From Staphylococcus sp. NRL 16/872 (GTDB lineage Bacteria; Bacillota; Bacilli; Staphylococcales; Staphylococcaceae), in contig NZ_CP119327.1 in the NCBI RefSeq assembly GCF_022815905.2, positions 558,001 through 622,000 on the forward strand: a DNA stretch of 64,000 bases. Reading direction: 5' to 3'. The notes under the pieces were generated by a model that saw only the letters and a list, made by a program, of their open reading frames with translations, had not been told where the DNA came from and made no database searches. Shown in pieces: positions 9,743 to 16,467 of this stretch. The number at the start of each line of letters is the position of its first letter. Position 1 is the first letter of the stretch. Made by a program: the position numbers and the translations under genes.

Positions 9743-9781
9743 CCCTCTAAATGATCATTAAATATAAGATGATTTAGAGGG
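9743..9781. terminator. hairpin between convergent genes
   Basis: A 10-bp perfect stem, 9743-9752 with 9772-9781, just after the metallophosphoesterase stop and before the convergent stop at 9789. T-richness downstream is modest, so terminator strength is uncertain. Confidence 0.6.
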
Positions 9782-9788
9782 TATCATT

Positions 9789-10400
9789 TTAAGATTGTAG
9801 ATAAATACATTTTTTACCAGGTGCATTAAAACTGCGTTCCATTGTTTTTTTACCAATCTTGATGACTTGGAAGCGATTTGGCACAATGGCAGGAATAATA
9901 AATTTACGAAATACATGACTCCATAAAGGGTCAATATAATAATAATAGTGCTCGTCATAGCCGATTAACAATGTGACGTGAATATTAGAGACCAACTCAG
10001 TAGGTGTATTATCAAACTTAAATTGTTTGCGGTTAGGTGAATCTCCAAGACTTGTGTGATACAAAATAATGGGTTGGCCCTGGTCAATAATTGTTTCTAA
10101 TTTGGTTAAATCTGTACCTGTACCATCAACAAAGCGTTCATCGATCGTTTGTAAGTATGGGACGTAGGCATCAGGGAATATCGTTTGATGATGTCCAAAC
10201 TTAATCATTAATTGATGACCAACATAGCCTTTATGGGGATTATTGGGATGAGTAGGCCAGTGTTTCATGATTTCTGTGGCTTTAATATCATGATGATTAT
10301 ATTGCAGTAACATAGCTGCTGAAACCCCTTCACATCCCATAACCATTGGAATAGGGAATAATTGGCTAATCGGTTTTACAGGTAAGATGTTTTTCGTCAT
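9789..10400 (-). CDS. C39-like cysteine protease-fold protein
   Basis: A 203-residue protein with the Peptidase_C39-like (bacteriocin-leader-peptidase-like) layout. A nucleophile-position Cys23 sits in GCEGVSAAMLL, His141 in SNIHVTLLIGYDE, and Asp157 in YYIDPL. This Cys-His-Asp set is the papain-like catalytic triad order. There is no ABC-transporter fusion, no membrane segment and no signal peptide, so it is not a dedicated bacteriocin exporter. Stand-alone C39_2 proteins are common in Firmicutes but their substrates are largely unknown. AAGGAG lies 8 nt before the ATG. It is divergent from the GyrI-like gene across a region with a 12-bp inverted repeat. Confidence 0.72.
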   Translation of the reverse strand: MTKNILPVKPISQLFPIPMVMGCEGVSAAMLLQYNHHDIKATEIMKHWPTHPNNPHKGYVGHQLMIKFGHHQTIFPDAYVPYLQTIDERFVDGTGTDLTKLETIIDQGQPIILYHTSLGDSPNRKQFKFDNTPTELVSNIHVTLLIGYDEHYYYYIDPLWSHVFRKFIIPAIVPNRFQVIKIGKKTMERSFNAPGKKCIYLQS

Positions 10401-10451
10401 AAATGGTTCTCCTTCATAACATGTTGCGCACGTTCTATATTAAAGTAAATT

Positions 10452-10505
10452 TATTATATACCCTCACAGCACTTTCGTATAATATTTTGAATTGGGTATA
10501 TAATA
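10452..10505. promoter_or_regulatory. 12-bp inverted repeat in a divergent promoter region
   Basis: Perfect 12-bp arms, 10452-10463 and 10494-10505, separated by 30 bp and centred between two divergent genes. Each arm contains TATAAT reading outward, so the element may be two mirror-image -10 boxes (10499-10504 plus, 10453-10458 minus) or an operator. No consensus -35 was found at the correct distance. Confidence 0.45.
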
Positions 10506-10552
10506 GTTAATTAAGAAGATTAGAATTTTGGTTTGCGGAAAAGGAGGATAAC

Positions 10553-11029
10553 ATGGACTACTGTTTTAAAGATTTAGAAAATTTAAAAATTGTAGGAATA
10601 AAACGAAAATATAGTAATGGAAGAGAAATGCAACAAGACATTCCTGATTTTTGGCAAGAAGTGAATAATAAGCAATTAACTGAAGAAATAATCGAAAAAA
10701 GTAATCATAAGTTATCAGGAATATTAGGTATTTGTCGTACGTTAGAAAATGGAGCACTGGAGTATATCATTGGCGTACCTACAAACCAAAATATTGATAA
10801 TGAAAGTGTATATGAAATGATTGCGTTAGAAGCACAAACATACATTGTCTTTGAGGCTGTTGGTAAAGTTCCACAAGCTGTTAAAGAGACAATCGCACAA
10901 ATACATCAAAACGTATTACCAAAACTTGATGTTTCAGTTAAATCTGCACCACTTTTTGAACATTATTTACCGGGAAATACGCAAAGCGATGATTATATTA
11001 CAGAAATTTGGATCCCTATTTCTCGCTAA
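10553..11029 (+). CDS. GyrI-like / AraC effector-binding domain protein
   Basis: A stand-alone effector-binding domain of 158 residues (GyrI-like, related to the ligand domain of BmrR and Rob). Recognised from the N-terminal KIVGIKRKYSNG strand, the central LGICRTLENGALEYIIGV segment and the C-terminal FEHYLPG...YITEIWIPI strand. No DNA-binding domain is present. Such proteins bind or hydrolyse small hydrophobic cations or act as small-molecule sinks; the ligand here is unknown. GGAGG lies 6 nt before the ATG. A terminator follows directly, so it is a single-gene unit. Confidence 0.75.
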   Translation: MDYCFKDLENLKIVGIKRKYSNGREMQQDIPDFWQEVNNKQLTEEIIEKSNHKLSGILGICRTLENGALEYIIGVPTNQNIDNESVYEMIALEAQTYIVFEAVGKVPQAVKETIAQIHQNVLPKLDVSVKSAPLFEHYLPGNTQSDDYITEIWIPISR

Positions 11030-11044
11030 TTTTTAAATAAAAAA

Positions 11045-11092
11045 TGATTCCATTATAAGTCTCTCATGGAAAGACACCTCACAATGGAATCA
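11045..11092. terminator. bidirectional terminator
   Basis: A 10-bp perfect stem (11045-11054 with 11083-11092) between the convergent GyrI-like and methyltransferase genes. A-rich sequence lies on the left side. Confidence 0.65.
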
Positions 11093-11104
11093 ATATTGAA
11101 TTAA

Positions 11105-11863
11105 TTATTTTCGAACAGCATGAACGATATAGTTCATATTATTTTTATGTTTACGCATTGTTTTAAACATTCTTAAGAACATCGGACGATTAGCAAGTTT
11201 TAAGGCATTTTTTATAATCATAAGTGTGCCCACAAAACCTTCATCTCTAATCATGCCAGGGGGCGACATTAATGACAATTTACCTGTATGAGATTCGATT
11301 GTGCTAAATCCTGCTGATTGATAAAGTTGATACCAATGCTCTGTAGGTAAAGGCGTTACTTTCACATTAATGGCGTCACTGAGTTCAGTGATAACTTGTT
11401 CTTTAAGTGGACGATTAACAATCGCAATATCATGTGTAAGTAGAATGCCATTTGGTTTAAGCACGCGGTAATATTCTTGAAGCACTCTTTCCTTCATTGC
11501 TAGAGGCAACATTGTAAGCATCGCTTCGTTCAAAATAATATCAAAGCTATTATCTTCAAACGGTAGTTGTGCAACATTAGCCTGCGTTAAATGAATATAA
11601 TCTTCTAAATGATGTTTGGCGACATTTTTTCGGCCTTGTTTTAAGGCTTTGTTATTTAAATCGACACCTTCTATATGACAGTGATATGTTTTGGCCAGTT
11701 CAATTGACGTCGTACACATGTTACATGCCACTTCTAGAACTTTCTTTTCTTTTGAAAAATGTCCCTTTTGAATGAGCCAATCCGTAGCTACTTTACCACC
11801 TGGGCGTAACCTTTTTTTACCTAATGTAGCTAAAAATGTATGACCGGCTAGTTTGTTGCTCAT
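11105..11863 (-). CDS. class I SAM-dependent methyltransferase
   Basis: A 252-residue methyltransferase with a Rossmann core. The motif I region is VLEVACNMCTTSIELA (the usual GxGxG is replaced), followed by the acidic ribose-binding strand (HIEGVDLNNKAL), motif II/III (LPFEDNSFDIILNEAMLTM) and motif post-III (YRVLKPNGILLTHD). It resembles the UbiE/methyltransferase-11 group. The substrate is unknown. It lies 18 bp downstream of scdA on the same strand and is probably co-transcribed with it, which hints at a role under nitrosative or oxidative stress, but that is only contextual. Confidence 0.8.
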   Translation of the reverse strand: MSNKLAGHTFLATLGKKRLRPGGKVATDWLIQKGHFSKEKKVLEVACNMCTTSIELAKTYHCHIEGVDLNNKALKQGRKNVAKHHLEDYIHLTQANVAQLPFEDNSFDIILNEAMLTMLPLAMKERVLQEYYRVLKPNGILLTHDIAIVNRPLKEQVITELSDAINVKVTPLPTEHWYQLYQSAGFSTIESHTGKLSLMSPPGMIRDEGFVGTLMIIKNALKLANRPMFLRMFKTMRKHKNNMNYIVHAVRK

Positions 11864-11881
11864 TTATCAACATCTACTTTA

Positions 11882-12553
11882 TTAACTTGCAAATTTGTTA
11901 AATAAAACATGATTTTCAAGATGTACATGTTCGTGTGTTTCACGTTCTAAATTCTCAAGGCGATTATACACTAAACGCCATGTTGTACAAGCCTCTTGTG
12001 GAGGTTGATAATCATTTGTCAACTCACGCATTGATTGGAGTAATTGACCTGTTTGTGTATGGTCATCCACTAAACTATTAATAATTTGATCAGCATTTTC
12101 TACTTTTTGACCTTTTGAAATTTCAATCAATTTTGGAAAAGCATGGTTATCTTCTTCTAATGTATGTTCTAACATTCCATCTCTGAATTGACGATATAAA
12201 TCTTGCAATTCTAATAAATATGGAAATCTTTCGCCATGTACTTTCGCTACTTTAGTTACGTAAGGAGTAAGATTTTTGAACTCTTCTCGTATAGTTTGGT
12301 GGAAACGTGATTGAATATATTGAATTAATGAAGGCGCATCGAGATATTCAACGCTAATACCTCCAGGTTGAGAGACTGGTAATGCATTAAGTTTATTTAT
12401 AAGTGTGTCAACATCTACTTTTTTGTTTTGAACTGCTTCCTCAATTGAAATGTTGCCACCACAACAGAAATCGATACCATATTGTCTAAAGACATCTGCT
12501 GCCAAAGGTTGTTGAGTGACAATATTTGCTACTATTGAATCTTTATTAATCAT
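11882..12553 (-). CDS. scdA: iron-sulfur cluster repair di-iron protein ScdA (RIC/YtfE family)
   Basis: ScdA repairs iron-sulfur clusters damaged by nitric oxide or peroxide and is induced under low oxygen and nitrosative stress. The 223-residue product has the N-terminal ScdA_N domain with the FCCGG motif (Cys30, Cys31). A hemerythrin-like four-helix domain follows, with His ligands in SRFHQTIREEF, LEHTLEED, VDDHTQTGQ and ETHEHVHLENHVLF. Length and motifs match S. aureus ScdA (224 residues) throughout. In S. aureus scdA sits beside lytSR; here it is upstream of a methyltransferase. A role in protecting the nitrate/nitrite reductases encoded further right is a reasonable inference. Confidence 0.92.
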   Translation of the reverse strand: MINKDSIVANIVTQQPLAADVFRQYGIDFCCGGNISIEEAVQNKKVDVDTLINKLNALPVSQPGGISVEYLDAPSLIQYIQSRFHQTIREEFKNLTPYVTKVAKVHGERFPYLLELQDLYRQFRDGMLEHTLEEDNHAFPKLIEISKGQKVENADQIINSLVDDHTQTGQLLQSMRELTNDYQPPQEACTTWRLVYNRLENLERETHEHVHLENHVLFNKFAS

Positions 12554-12670
12554 TTCAATTCCTCCTTATTCATTAGCTATTATATTAAATAATGATTTTT
12601 TAAAGAGTGAGGAAAGTTAGTTGTCATGTAAATGTCGAAAAGTTATAACAAAATGGTGAATATATATTAA

Positions 12671-12708
12671 ATGGCAAAGTAATCTAATTAACATGATTAC
12701 TTTGCCAT
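12671..12708 (-). terminator. hairpin after the Bcr/CflA gene
   Basis: A 14-bp perfect stem, 12671-12684 with 12695-12708, starting 8 bp beyond the exporter stop codon. Minus-strand downstream sequence is A/T mixed rather than a clean T-run. Confidence 0.65.
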
Positions 12709-12715
12709 GCTGACT

Positions 12716-13918
12716 TTAAATATTTTTTCGGTAGTGATGTCTAAAATAGATCACTTGAAGGGCGATTAATAAGATTGCTGCGATTGTAATAACTAAAACA
12801 TATGGCATAACATTATATTCCCCTTTTAAACCAACTAAGGGAGAGATAATGCCCCCAAGTATAAATTGAAATAAACCTAATAAACTTGAAGAATTGCCAC
12901 TTCCTCCAGTACGTTCTTCCATAGCCATTGAAAATCCCAGAGGACCAATTGATGCTACTGGGCAAACATTCAAGAAAAAGGCGATAAGTAATATCCATAA
13001 TGGACCATGTAAAATCAATGTCAATGAGATTAATATCACGCCGAAAATTTGAATTAAAGTTAAATAAATAAACAAATGATAGCGATGAACATATGTGACT
13101 AATATCGCCACGATTTGACTTACAGCTATAAGACCTATGCCATTTATAGCAATCATTACACTAAATTGTTGTGGTGTCATGTGATAAATCTTCTGCGTGA
13201 TAAATGGAGAAGCAGATGAAAAGCTAAATAACATCACGTACGTTAAGCCCTGTAAGATCATAGGGATAACGAAACCTGGCTTTCTTAATAATTGGCCGAA
13301 ATCTAAGAATATCGATTTAAAATTTAAAGTGCGATGGTGTTCATTATGAGTAGCAGGCATATTTACTGCAAAACTACATAAGAGCGCGAGGCTAATTATA
13401 GTTAAAAGTACGAAAATGATTCTCCATGAACCTAGTGTCAATGACAGTCCACCTAAAAGGGGCACAATTATTGTTATAATGCCATTAACCACCATTAATG
13501 AAGCTAGAAATTTAGCGAGTATATCTCCTTCATATTTTTCACCTGCAAATGCTTTAGCAATCACAATAATACCACCTGCAGTCAATCCTTGAACCAAGCG
13601 TATAGTAATAAAAAACGAGAGGTGAGTGACAAAGATTGAACTTACAGAAGTTAAGAGAAAAATACATAAAGTGATGATACCCATTCGTTTATATCCAAAC
13701 ACGTCTGATAGAGGACCAAACAAAAATTGTCCTAACGCTAAGCCAATCATTGCAAATGATAGAGTGAGCTGAACTTCAGAAGCAGAAGAGCCAAAGTGAT
13801 GTTGGACGGTAGGCAATGCCGGTGAATACATGTCAATCGTCATTGGCCCGAAAGCAGTCATAACACCTAAAATAATAATTAAAAATAAGGGTAGTTTAGT
13901 GCTTGTTGTATTTTGCAT
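12716..13918 (-). CDS. Bcr/CflA-family MFS drug exporter
   Basis: A proton-driven drug efflux protein of the major facilitator superfamily, DHA1 type, 400 residues and 12 transmembrane helices. The N-terminus has FGPMTIDMYSPALPTVQHHF and the conserved motif A GPLSDVFGYKRMG between TM2 and TM3, both typical of the Bcr/CflA (bicyclomycin, chloramphenicol) group. The substrate is not determinable. The start at 13918 has AAGGAG seven nt upstream; an in-frame Met nine codons earlier has none. It stands alone, with no regulator gene adjacent. Confidence 0.85.
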   Translation of the reverse strand: MQNTTSTKLPLFLIIILGVMTAFGPMTIDMYSPALPTVQHHFGSSASEVQLTLSFAMIGLALGQFLFGPLSDVFGYKRMGIITLCIFLLTSVSSIFVTHLSFFITIRLVQGLTAGGIIVIAKAFAGEKYEGDILAKFLASLMVVNGIITIIVPLLGGLSLTLGSWRIIFVLLTIISLALLCSFAVNMPATHNEHHRTLNFKSIFLDFGQLLRKPGFVIPMILQGLTYVMLFSFSSASPFITQKIYHMTPQQFSVMIAINGIGLIAVSQIVAILVTYVHRYHLFIYLTLIQIFGVILISLTLILHGPLWILLIAFFLNVCPVASIGPLGFSMAMEERTGGSGNSSSLLGLFQFILGGIISPLVGLKGEYNVMPYVLVITIAAILLIALQVIYFRHHYRKNI

Positions 13919-14074
13919 ATTGAATCTCCTTGAAAAGATTTGCAAATAACATTATATCTTTTTTTTAAACATTTGTAAGTTACAAAAATAGTTTTTATTG
14001 AGAGGAGTTTTTCATAATATTATATAGATACAATATTACTTATCGGAAGTTACCTATTATCGTATATTCGGAGA

Positions 14075-14083
14075 TGATATAAT
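14075..14083 (+). promoter_or_regulatory. extended -10 promoter of the type I toxin
   Basis: TGATATAAT is a perfect extended -10 (TGnTATAAT). No good -35 is seen at 16-18 bp, which the extended element would compensate. The predicted start is near 14090, giving a leader of about 50 nt. Confidence 0.6.
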
Positions 14084-14098
14084 ATATAGGTCGCCTAT

Positions 14099-14130
14099 CT
14101 CTCAGGCGTCAATTTAGACGCAGAGAGGAG
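14099..14130 (+). promoter_or_regulatory. 5' leader stem that hides the toxin ribosome site
   Basis: In the toxin mRNA leader, CTCTC and GCGTC on the left pair with GACGC and GAGAG on the right around an AATTTA loop. The right arm includes the first part of GAGAGGAGG, the ribosome-binding site. Such 5' stems restrain toxin translation in Fst-type loci. Confidence 0.55.
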
Positions 14131-14135
14131 GTGTA

Positions 14136-14156
14136 ATTATGCTTGATAACTTTGTT
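14136..14156 (+). repeat. direct repeat copy 1 over the toxin start codon
   Basis: Twenty of 21 bases match the second copy at 14301-14321. The single difference (G here, A there) still allows a G-U pair between toxin mRNA and antisense RNA, so the antisense RNA can cover the start codon. Confidence 0.8.
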
Positions 14157-14240
14157 CACATCATGACCACAGCAACAAGTGGTTGTATCGTTGCATTATT
14201 TGCATATTGGCTACGCAATCGCAACGATAAGAAAAAATAG
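14139..14240 (+). CDS. Fst/PepA1-family small membrane toxin of a type I toxin-antitoxin locus
   Basis: A 33-residue peptide too short for routine gene calling: N-terminal MLDNFVHIMTTATSGCIVAL, then a hydrophobic stretch ending in FAYWL and a basic tail RNRNDKKK. This matches the Fst/PepA1 (SprA1-encoded) toxins, whose consensus is a short ...FVHI...SGC...ALFxYWLxRR... membrane peptide. AGGAGG lies 7 nt before the ATG. The surrounding architecture is diagnostic: a leader stem, a start-codon direct repeat shared with a convergent antisense RNA, and a hairpin terminator between them. Over-expression would be expected to depolarise the membrane. Not part of any operon. Confidence 0.85.
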   Translation: MLDNFVHIMTTATSGCIVALFAYWLRNRNDKKK

Positions 14241-14262
14241 GCGACTATAGCCACACTTAAAA

Positions 14263-14295
14263 AATCCCCTCACTATTGGTAGTAGTGAGGGGATT
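14263..14295. terminator. terminator hairpin between toxin mRNA and antitoxin RNA
   Basis: A 13-bp perfect stem, 14263-14275 with 14283-14295, 7-nt loop. The minus-strand side is followed by six T residues, so it is a strong terminator for the antitoxin RNA; the plus-strand side lacks a T-run. Confidence 0.85.
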
Positions 14296-14300
14296 GGTGT

Positions 14301-14321
14301 ATTATGCTTAATAACTTTGTT
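14301..14321 (-). repeat. direct repeat copy 2 in the antitoxin RNA
   Basis: The same 21-bp element as at 14136-14156 with one substitution. Because the two RNAs run toward each other, this copy makes the antitoxin complementary to the toxin translation start. Confidence 0.8.
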
Positions 14322-14327
14322 AAGTAA

Positions 14328-14357
14328 ATTATAACACTAGTTAGTAGAGAAATGCAA
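14328..14357 (-). promoter_or_regulatory. promoter of the antitoxin RNA
   Basis: On the minus strand, -35 TTGCAT (14352-14357) and -10 TATAAT (14328-14333) with an 18-bp spacer. The predicted start is near 14321. Confidence 0.7.
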
Positions 14358-14408
14358 AGTTACATTACTTGCTGTAAATAAAGAGCCTGTAAATGGAGTT
14401 ATAAAATA

Positions 14409-15185
14409 TTATTGATTGCTTGTGTCTTTAGCCCCGTTAATAATACTATCTAATTTGTTCTTAATATCATCAAATTTTGTATTAACATCATTGAGTAAAC
14501 TGTCCACTTTGCTTTGATTCTCATTATTTTGTTGCGCGTTATTTGCTTCTTTTAATTTATTAACTTGATCTTGATAAAACTGAGTGAATTTTGAATCATT
14601 TTTATTTTCTTCATTATTTTTCAGTTTATTAATTTCATCTTGAATTTGTGAAATACGTGAATCACTGTCAACTTTATCTTTAATATCGTTTTTAGCTTTT
14701 TCAACTTGGCTTTGAATACCATCTTTTTGATCGTTAACTTGATTTTCGTAATTTTTGGATACTTTATTAGGATCATTGCTGACTTTTTCATCTTCGCCAG
14801 TCATATGATTTACGATTGCTTTAGTAGCAAATATAGCAACAATCACTAATAAAAAAGCTATAATTGCAATTAACCACTTTTTAGATGTTTTATTTTTTTC
14901 ATTTTCTTCTTCTAATTGTTGTTCACGTCGAAAATCACGTTCATTGTAATAACGATTACCACGTTCATCATAGAAATCATCACGACGATAATCCTCGCGT
15001 GACGCATAGTCGTCACGATATCTTGGGTCTTCTGACTCGGGACGACGTTGGCCATTTCGCTGACGGTAGTCCTCATCATTTTGTCTACGTTCTTGGCGAT
15101 AACGTGGGTCCCTATTTTTTTTAGAAGGTTGACGATATTGATCATCGTATTTATAAGATTCTTTGTATTTGTCTGTACGTTTCAT
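14409..15185 (-). CDS. single-pass membrane protein with Arg-rich cytoplasmic head and coiled-coil outer domain
   Basis: I do not recognise a named family. The 258-residue product has three parts: about 95 N-terminal residues extremely rich in Arg, Tyr, Asp and Glu with repeated RYR/DYR-type motifs; one transmembrane helix (KKWLIAIIAFLLVIVAIFAT); and a hydrophilic Asn/Lys/Asp-rich coiled coil of about 130 residues ending in a helical segment (NTKFDDIKNKLDSIING). By orientation the head should be cytoplasmic and the coil extracellular. The start at 15185 has GAGGTG six nt upstream; a GTG three codons earlier overlaps that site. It is 20 bp downstream of glycerate kinase on the same strand and may be co-transcribed. 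Function unknown; a wall or division-associated role is speculation. Confidence 0.75.
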   Translation of the reverse strand: MKRTDKYKESYKYDDQYRQPSKKNRDPRYRQERRQNDEDYRQRNGQRRPESEDPRYRDDYASREDYRRDDFYDERGNRYYNERDFRREQQLEEENEKNKTSKKWLIAIIAFLLVIVAIFATKAIVNHMTGEDEKVSNDPNKVSKNYENQVNDQKDGIQSQVEKAKNDIKDKVDSDSRISQIQDEINKLKNNEENKNDSKFTQFYQDQVNKLKEANNAQQNNENQSKVDSLLNDVNTKFDDIKNKLDSIINGAKDTSNQ

Positions 15186-15205
15186 GTTGGTCACCTCATT
15201 TATAT

Positions 15206-16360
15206 TTATTTGTTTATTACTTGTTGGAATAATCGTGCCACATTTTCAGCGATACGTTGAATATTATCTTTCCCTTTAGTTAATAACTCATCTATCTCCA
15301 TAGGTTGCTCGATGATGCTAAAGGCACTATCAATGCCATGCTCATAAACCGCTTCATAGCCATCGCCTAAGCTACCACAAATTGCTACGACAGGGATATC
15401 GTACTGTTTCGCAGCTTGTGCTACACCAATGGGCGTCTTGCCATAAATCGTTTGCGCATCCATTTTTCCTTCTCCAGTGATGACTAAATCTGCATCTTTT
15501 ACTCTCTTTAAAAATTGGGTCTCCTGAAGAACGATATCGATACCTTTGGATAGGGAAGCATTTGGGAAAAATGCTAGAATACCTGCACCTAAGCCACCAG
15601 CCGCACCGGCACCAGGTACATCTTTAACATTTTTATTAATGTCTCTTTCAATCATATCATGATAGGTAGCTAAGGCGGAATCCAACTTTGGTATCATCTT
15701 ATCTGTGACACCTTTTTGTGGTCCATACACAGTGGTTGCGCCATTATCACCTAATAAAGGATTATTGACGTCACAAGCGACTTCAAACTGCACATGCTCT
15801 AGTCGTGAATCTAATTGAGAGATATCGATACGTGCTAGGTGTGAAAGATAACCACCACCTAAAGGTAAGGTTTCCTCATTTTCACCTAGAAATTTAACGT
15901 CAAGTGCAGCAAGCATGCCACTACCACCGTCATTCGTCGCGCTTCCACCCAGTCCTAATATAATCTTTGAAACACCATGATCTAACGCATCTTTAATCAA
16001 TTCTCCTACTCCAAAGGTAGAAGCCCTTAATGGATCGCGTTCATGAGATTTCAATAAGTCTAAACCGGAAGCAGCAGCCATTTCAATAATTGCCACACTG
16101 TTATCTTGTGAACGTGCGTAACTCGCTTCAATGTCGCGATAGAGTGGGTCATGAACCTTCACTTTATATGTTTTAGCATTTAAGGCTTCCTTTAACGCGT
16201 CAGTCGTGCCTTCACCGCCATCTGCCATTGGAATAATGTCATAGGCGATGTCTTCATTAAATATTTTTTGAAAGCCACGCTGAATGGCTAAACCAGCTTC
16301 TTTAGCTGACATGCTCTCTTTAAATGAATCAGTTGCAATTACAATTTTATTAATTGGCAT
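15206..16360 (-). CDS. glycerate kinase (GarK/GlxK family)
   Basis: Phosphorylates D-glycerate with ATP to yield 2- or 3-phosphoglycerate, feeding lower glycolysis. The 384-residue sequence has the family start KIVIATDSFKESMSAKEAG, the GGEGTTDAL motif, the glycine-rich ILGLGGSATNDGGSGM loop and the ...DLVITGEGKMDAQTIYGKTPIGVA... segment, in the usual order and at the usual length. Cytoplasmic. AAGGGTG precedes the ATG. Gene gpmA, acting on 3-phosphoglycerate, lies about 3.3 kb to the right but in a separate unit. Confidence 0.92.
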   Translation of the reverse strand: MPINKIVIATDSFKESMSAKEAGLAIQRGFQKIFNEDIAYDIIPMADGGEGTTDALKEALNAKTYKVKVHDPLYRDIEASYARSQDNSVAIIEMAAASGLDLLKSHERDPLRASTFGVGELIKDALDHGVSKIILGLGGSATNDGGSGMLAALDVKFLGENEETLPLGGGYLSHLARIDISQLDSRLEHVQFEVACDVNNPLLGDNGATTVYGPQKGVTDKMIPKLDSALATYHDMIERDINKNVKDVPGAGAAGGLGAGILAFFPNASLSKGIDIVLQETQFLKRVKDADLVITGEGKMDAQTIYGKTPIGVAQAAKQYDIPVVAICGSLGDGYEAVYEHGIDSAFSIIEQPMEIDELLTKGKDNIQRIAENVARLFQQVINK

Positions 16361-16467
16361 AGCCTCACCCTTTAAATAATGGTTAATTTATAAAAATAGT
16401 ATATAATAATATTTAAATTTAAAATTCTGTTAGATAAGTCTTTCTAAGTAATAAGAAGGAGAGAGAA

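Larger units (their letters stand above)
14257..14321 (-). ncRNA. antisense antitoxin RNA of the Fst/SprA1-type locus
   Basis: A predicted RNA of about 60-65 nt, transcribed toward the toxin gene. Its 5' end carries the second direct-repeat copy (complementary to the toxin start region), and its 3' end is the shared terminator hairpin. Size, direction and two-region complementarity match the RNA II antitoxins of Fst loci. The exact 5' end is inferred from the promoter at 14328-14357. Confidence 0.75.

Noticed and set aside
14885..15145. Antisense open frames over the Arg-rich membrane protein gene
   Set aside because: They arise from the codon bias of the minus-strand gene (His/Arg complementarity) and lack start signals.
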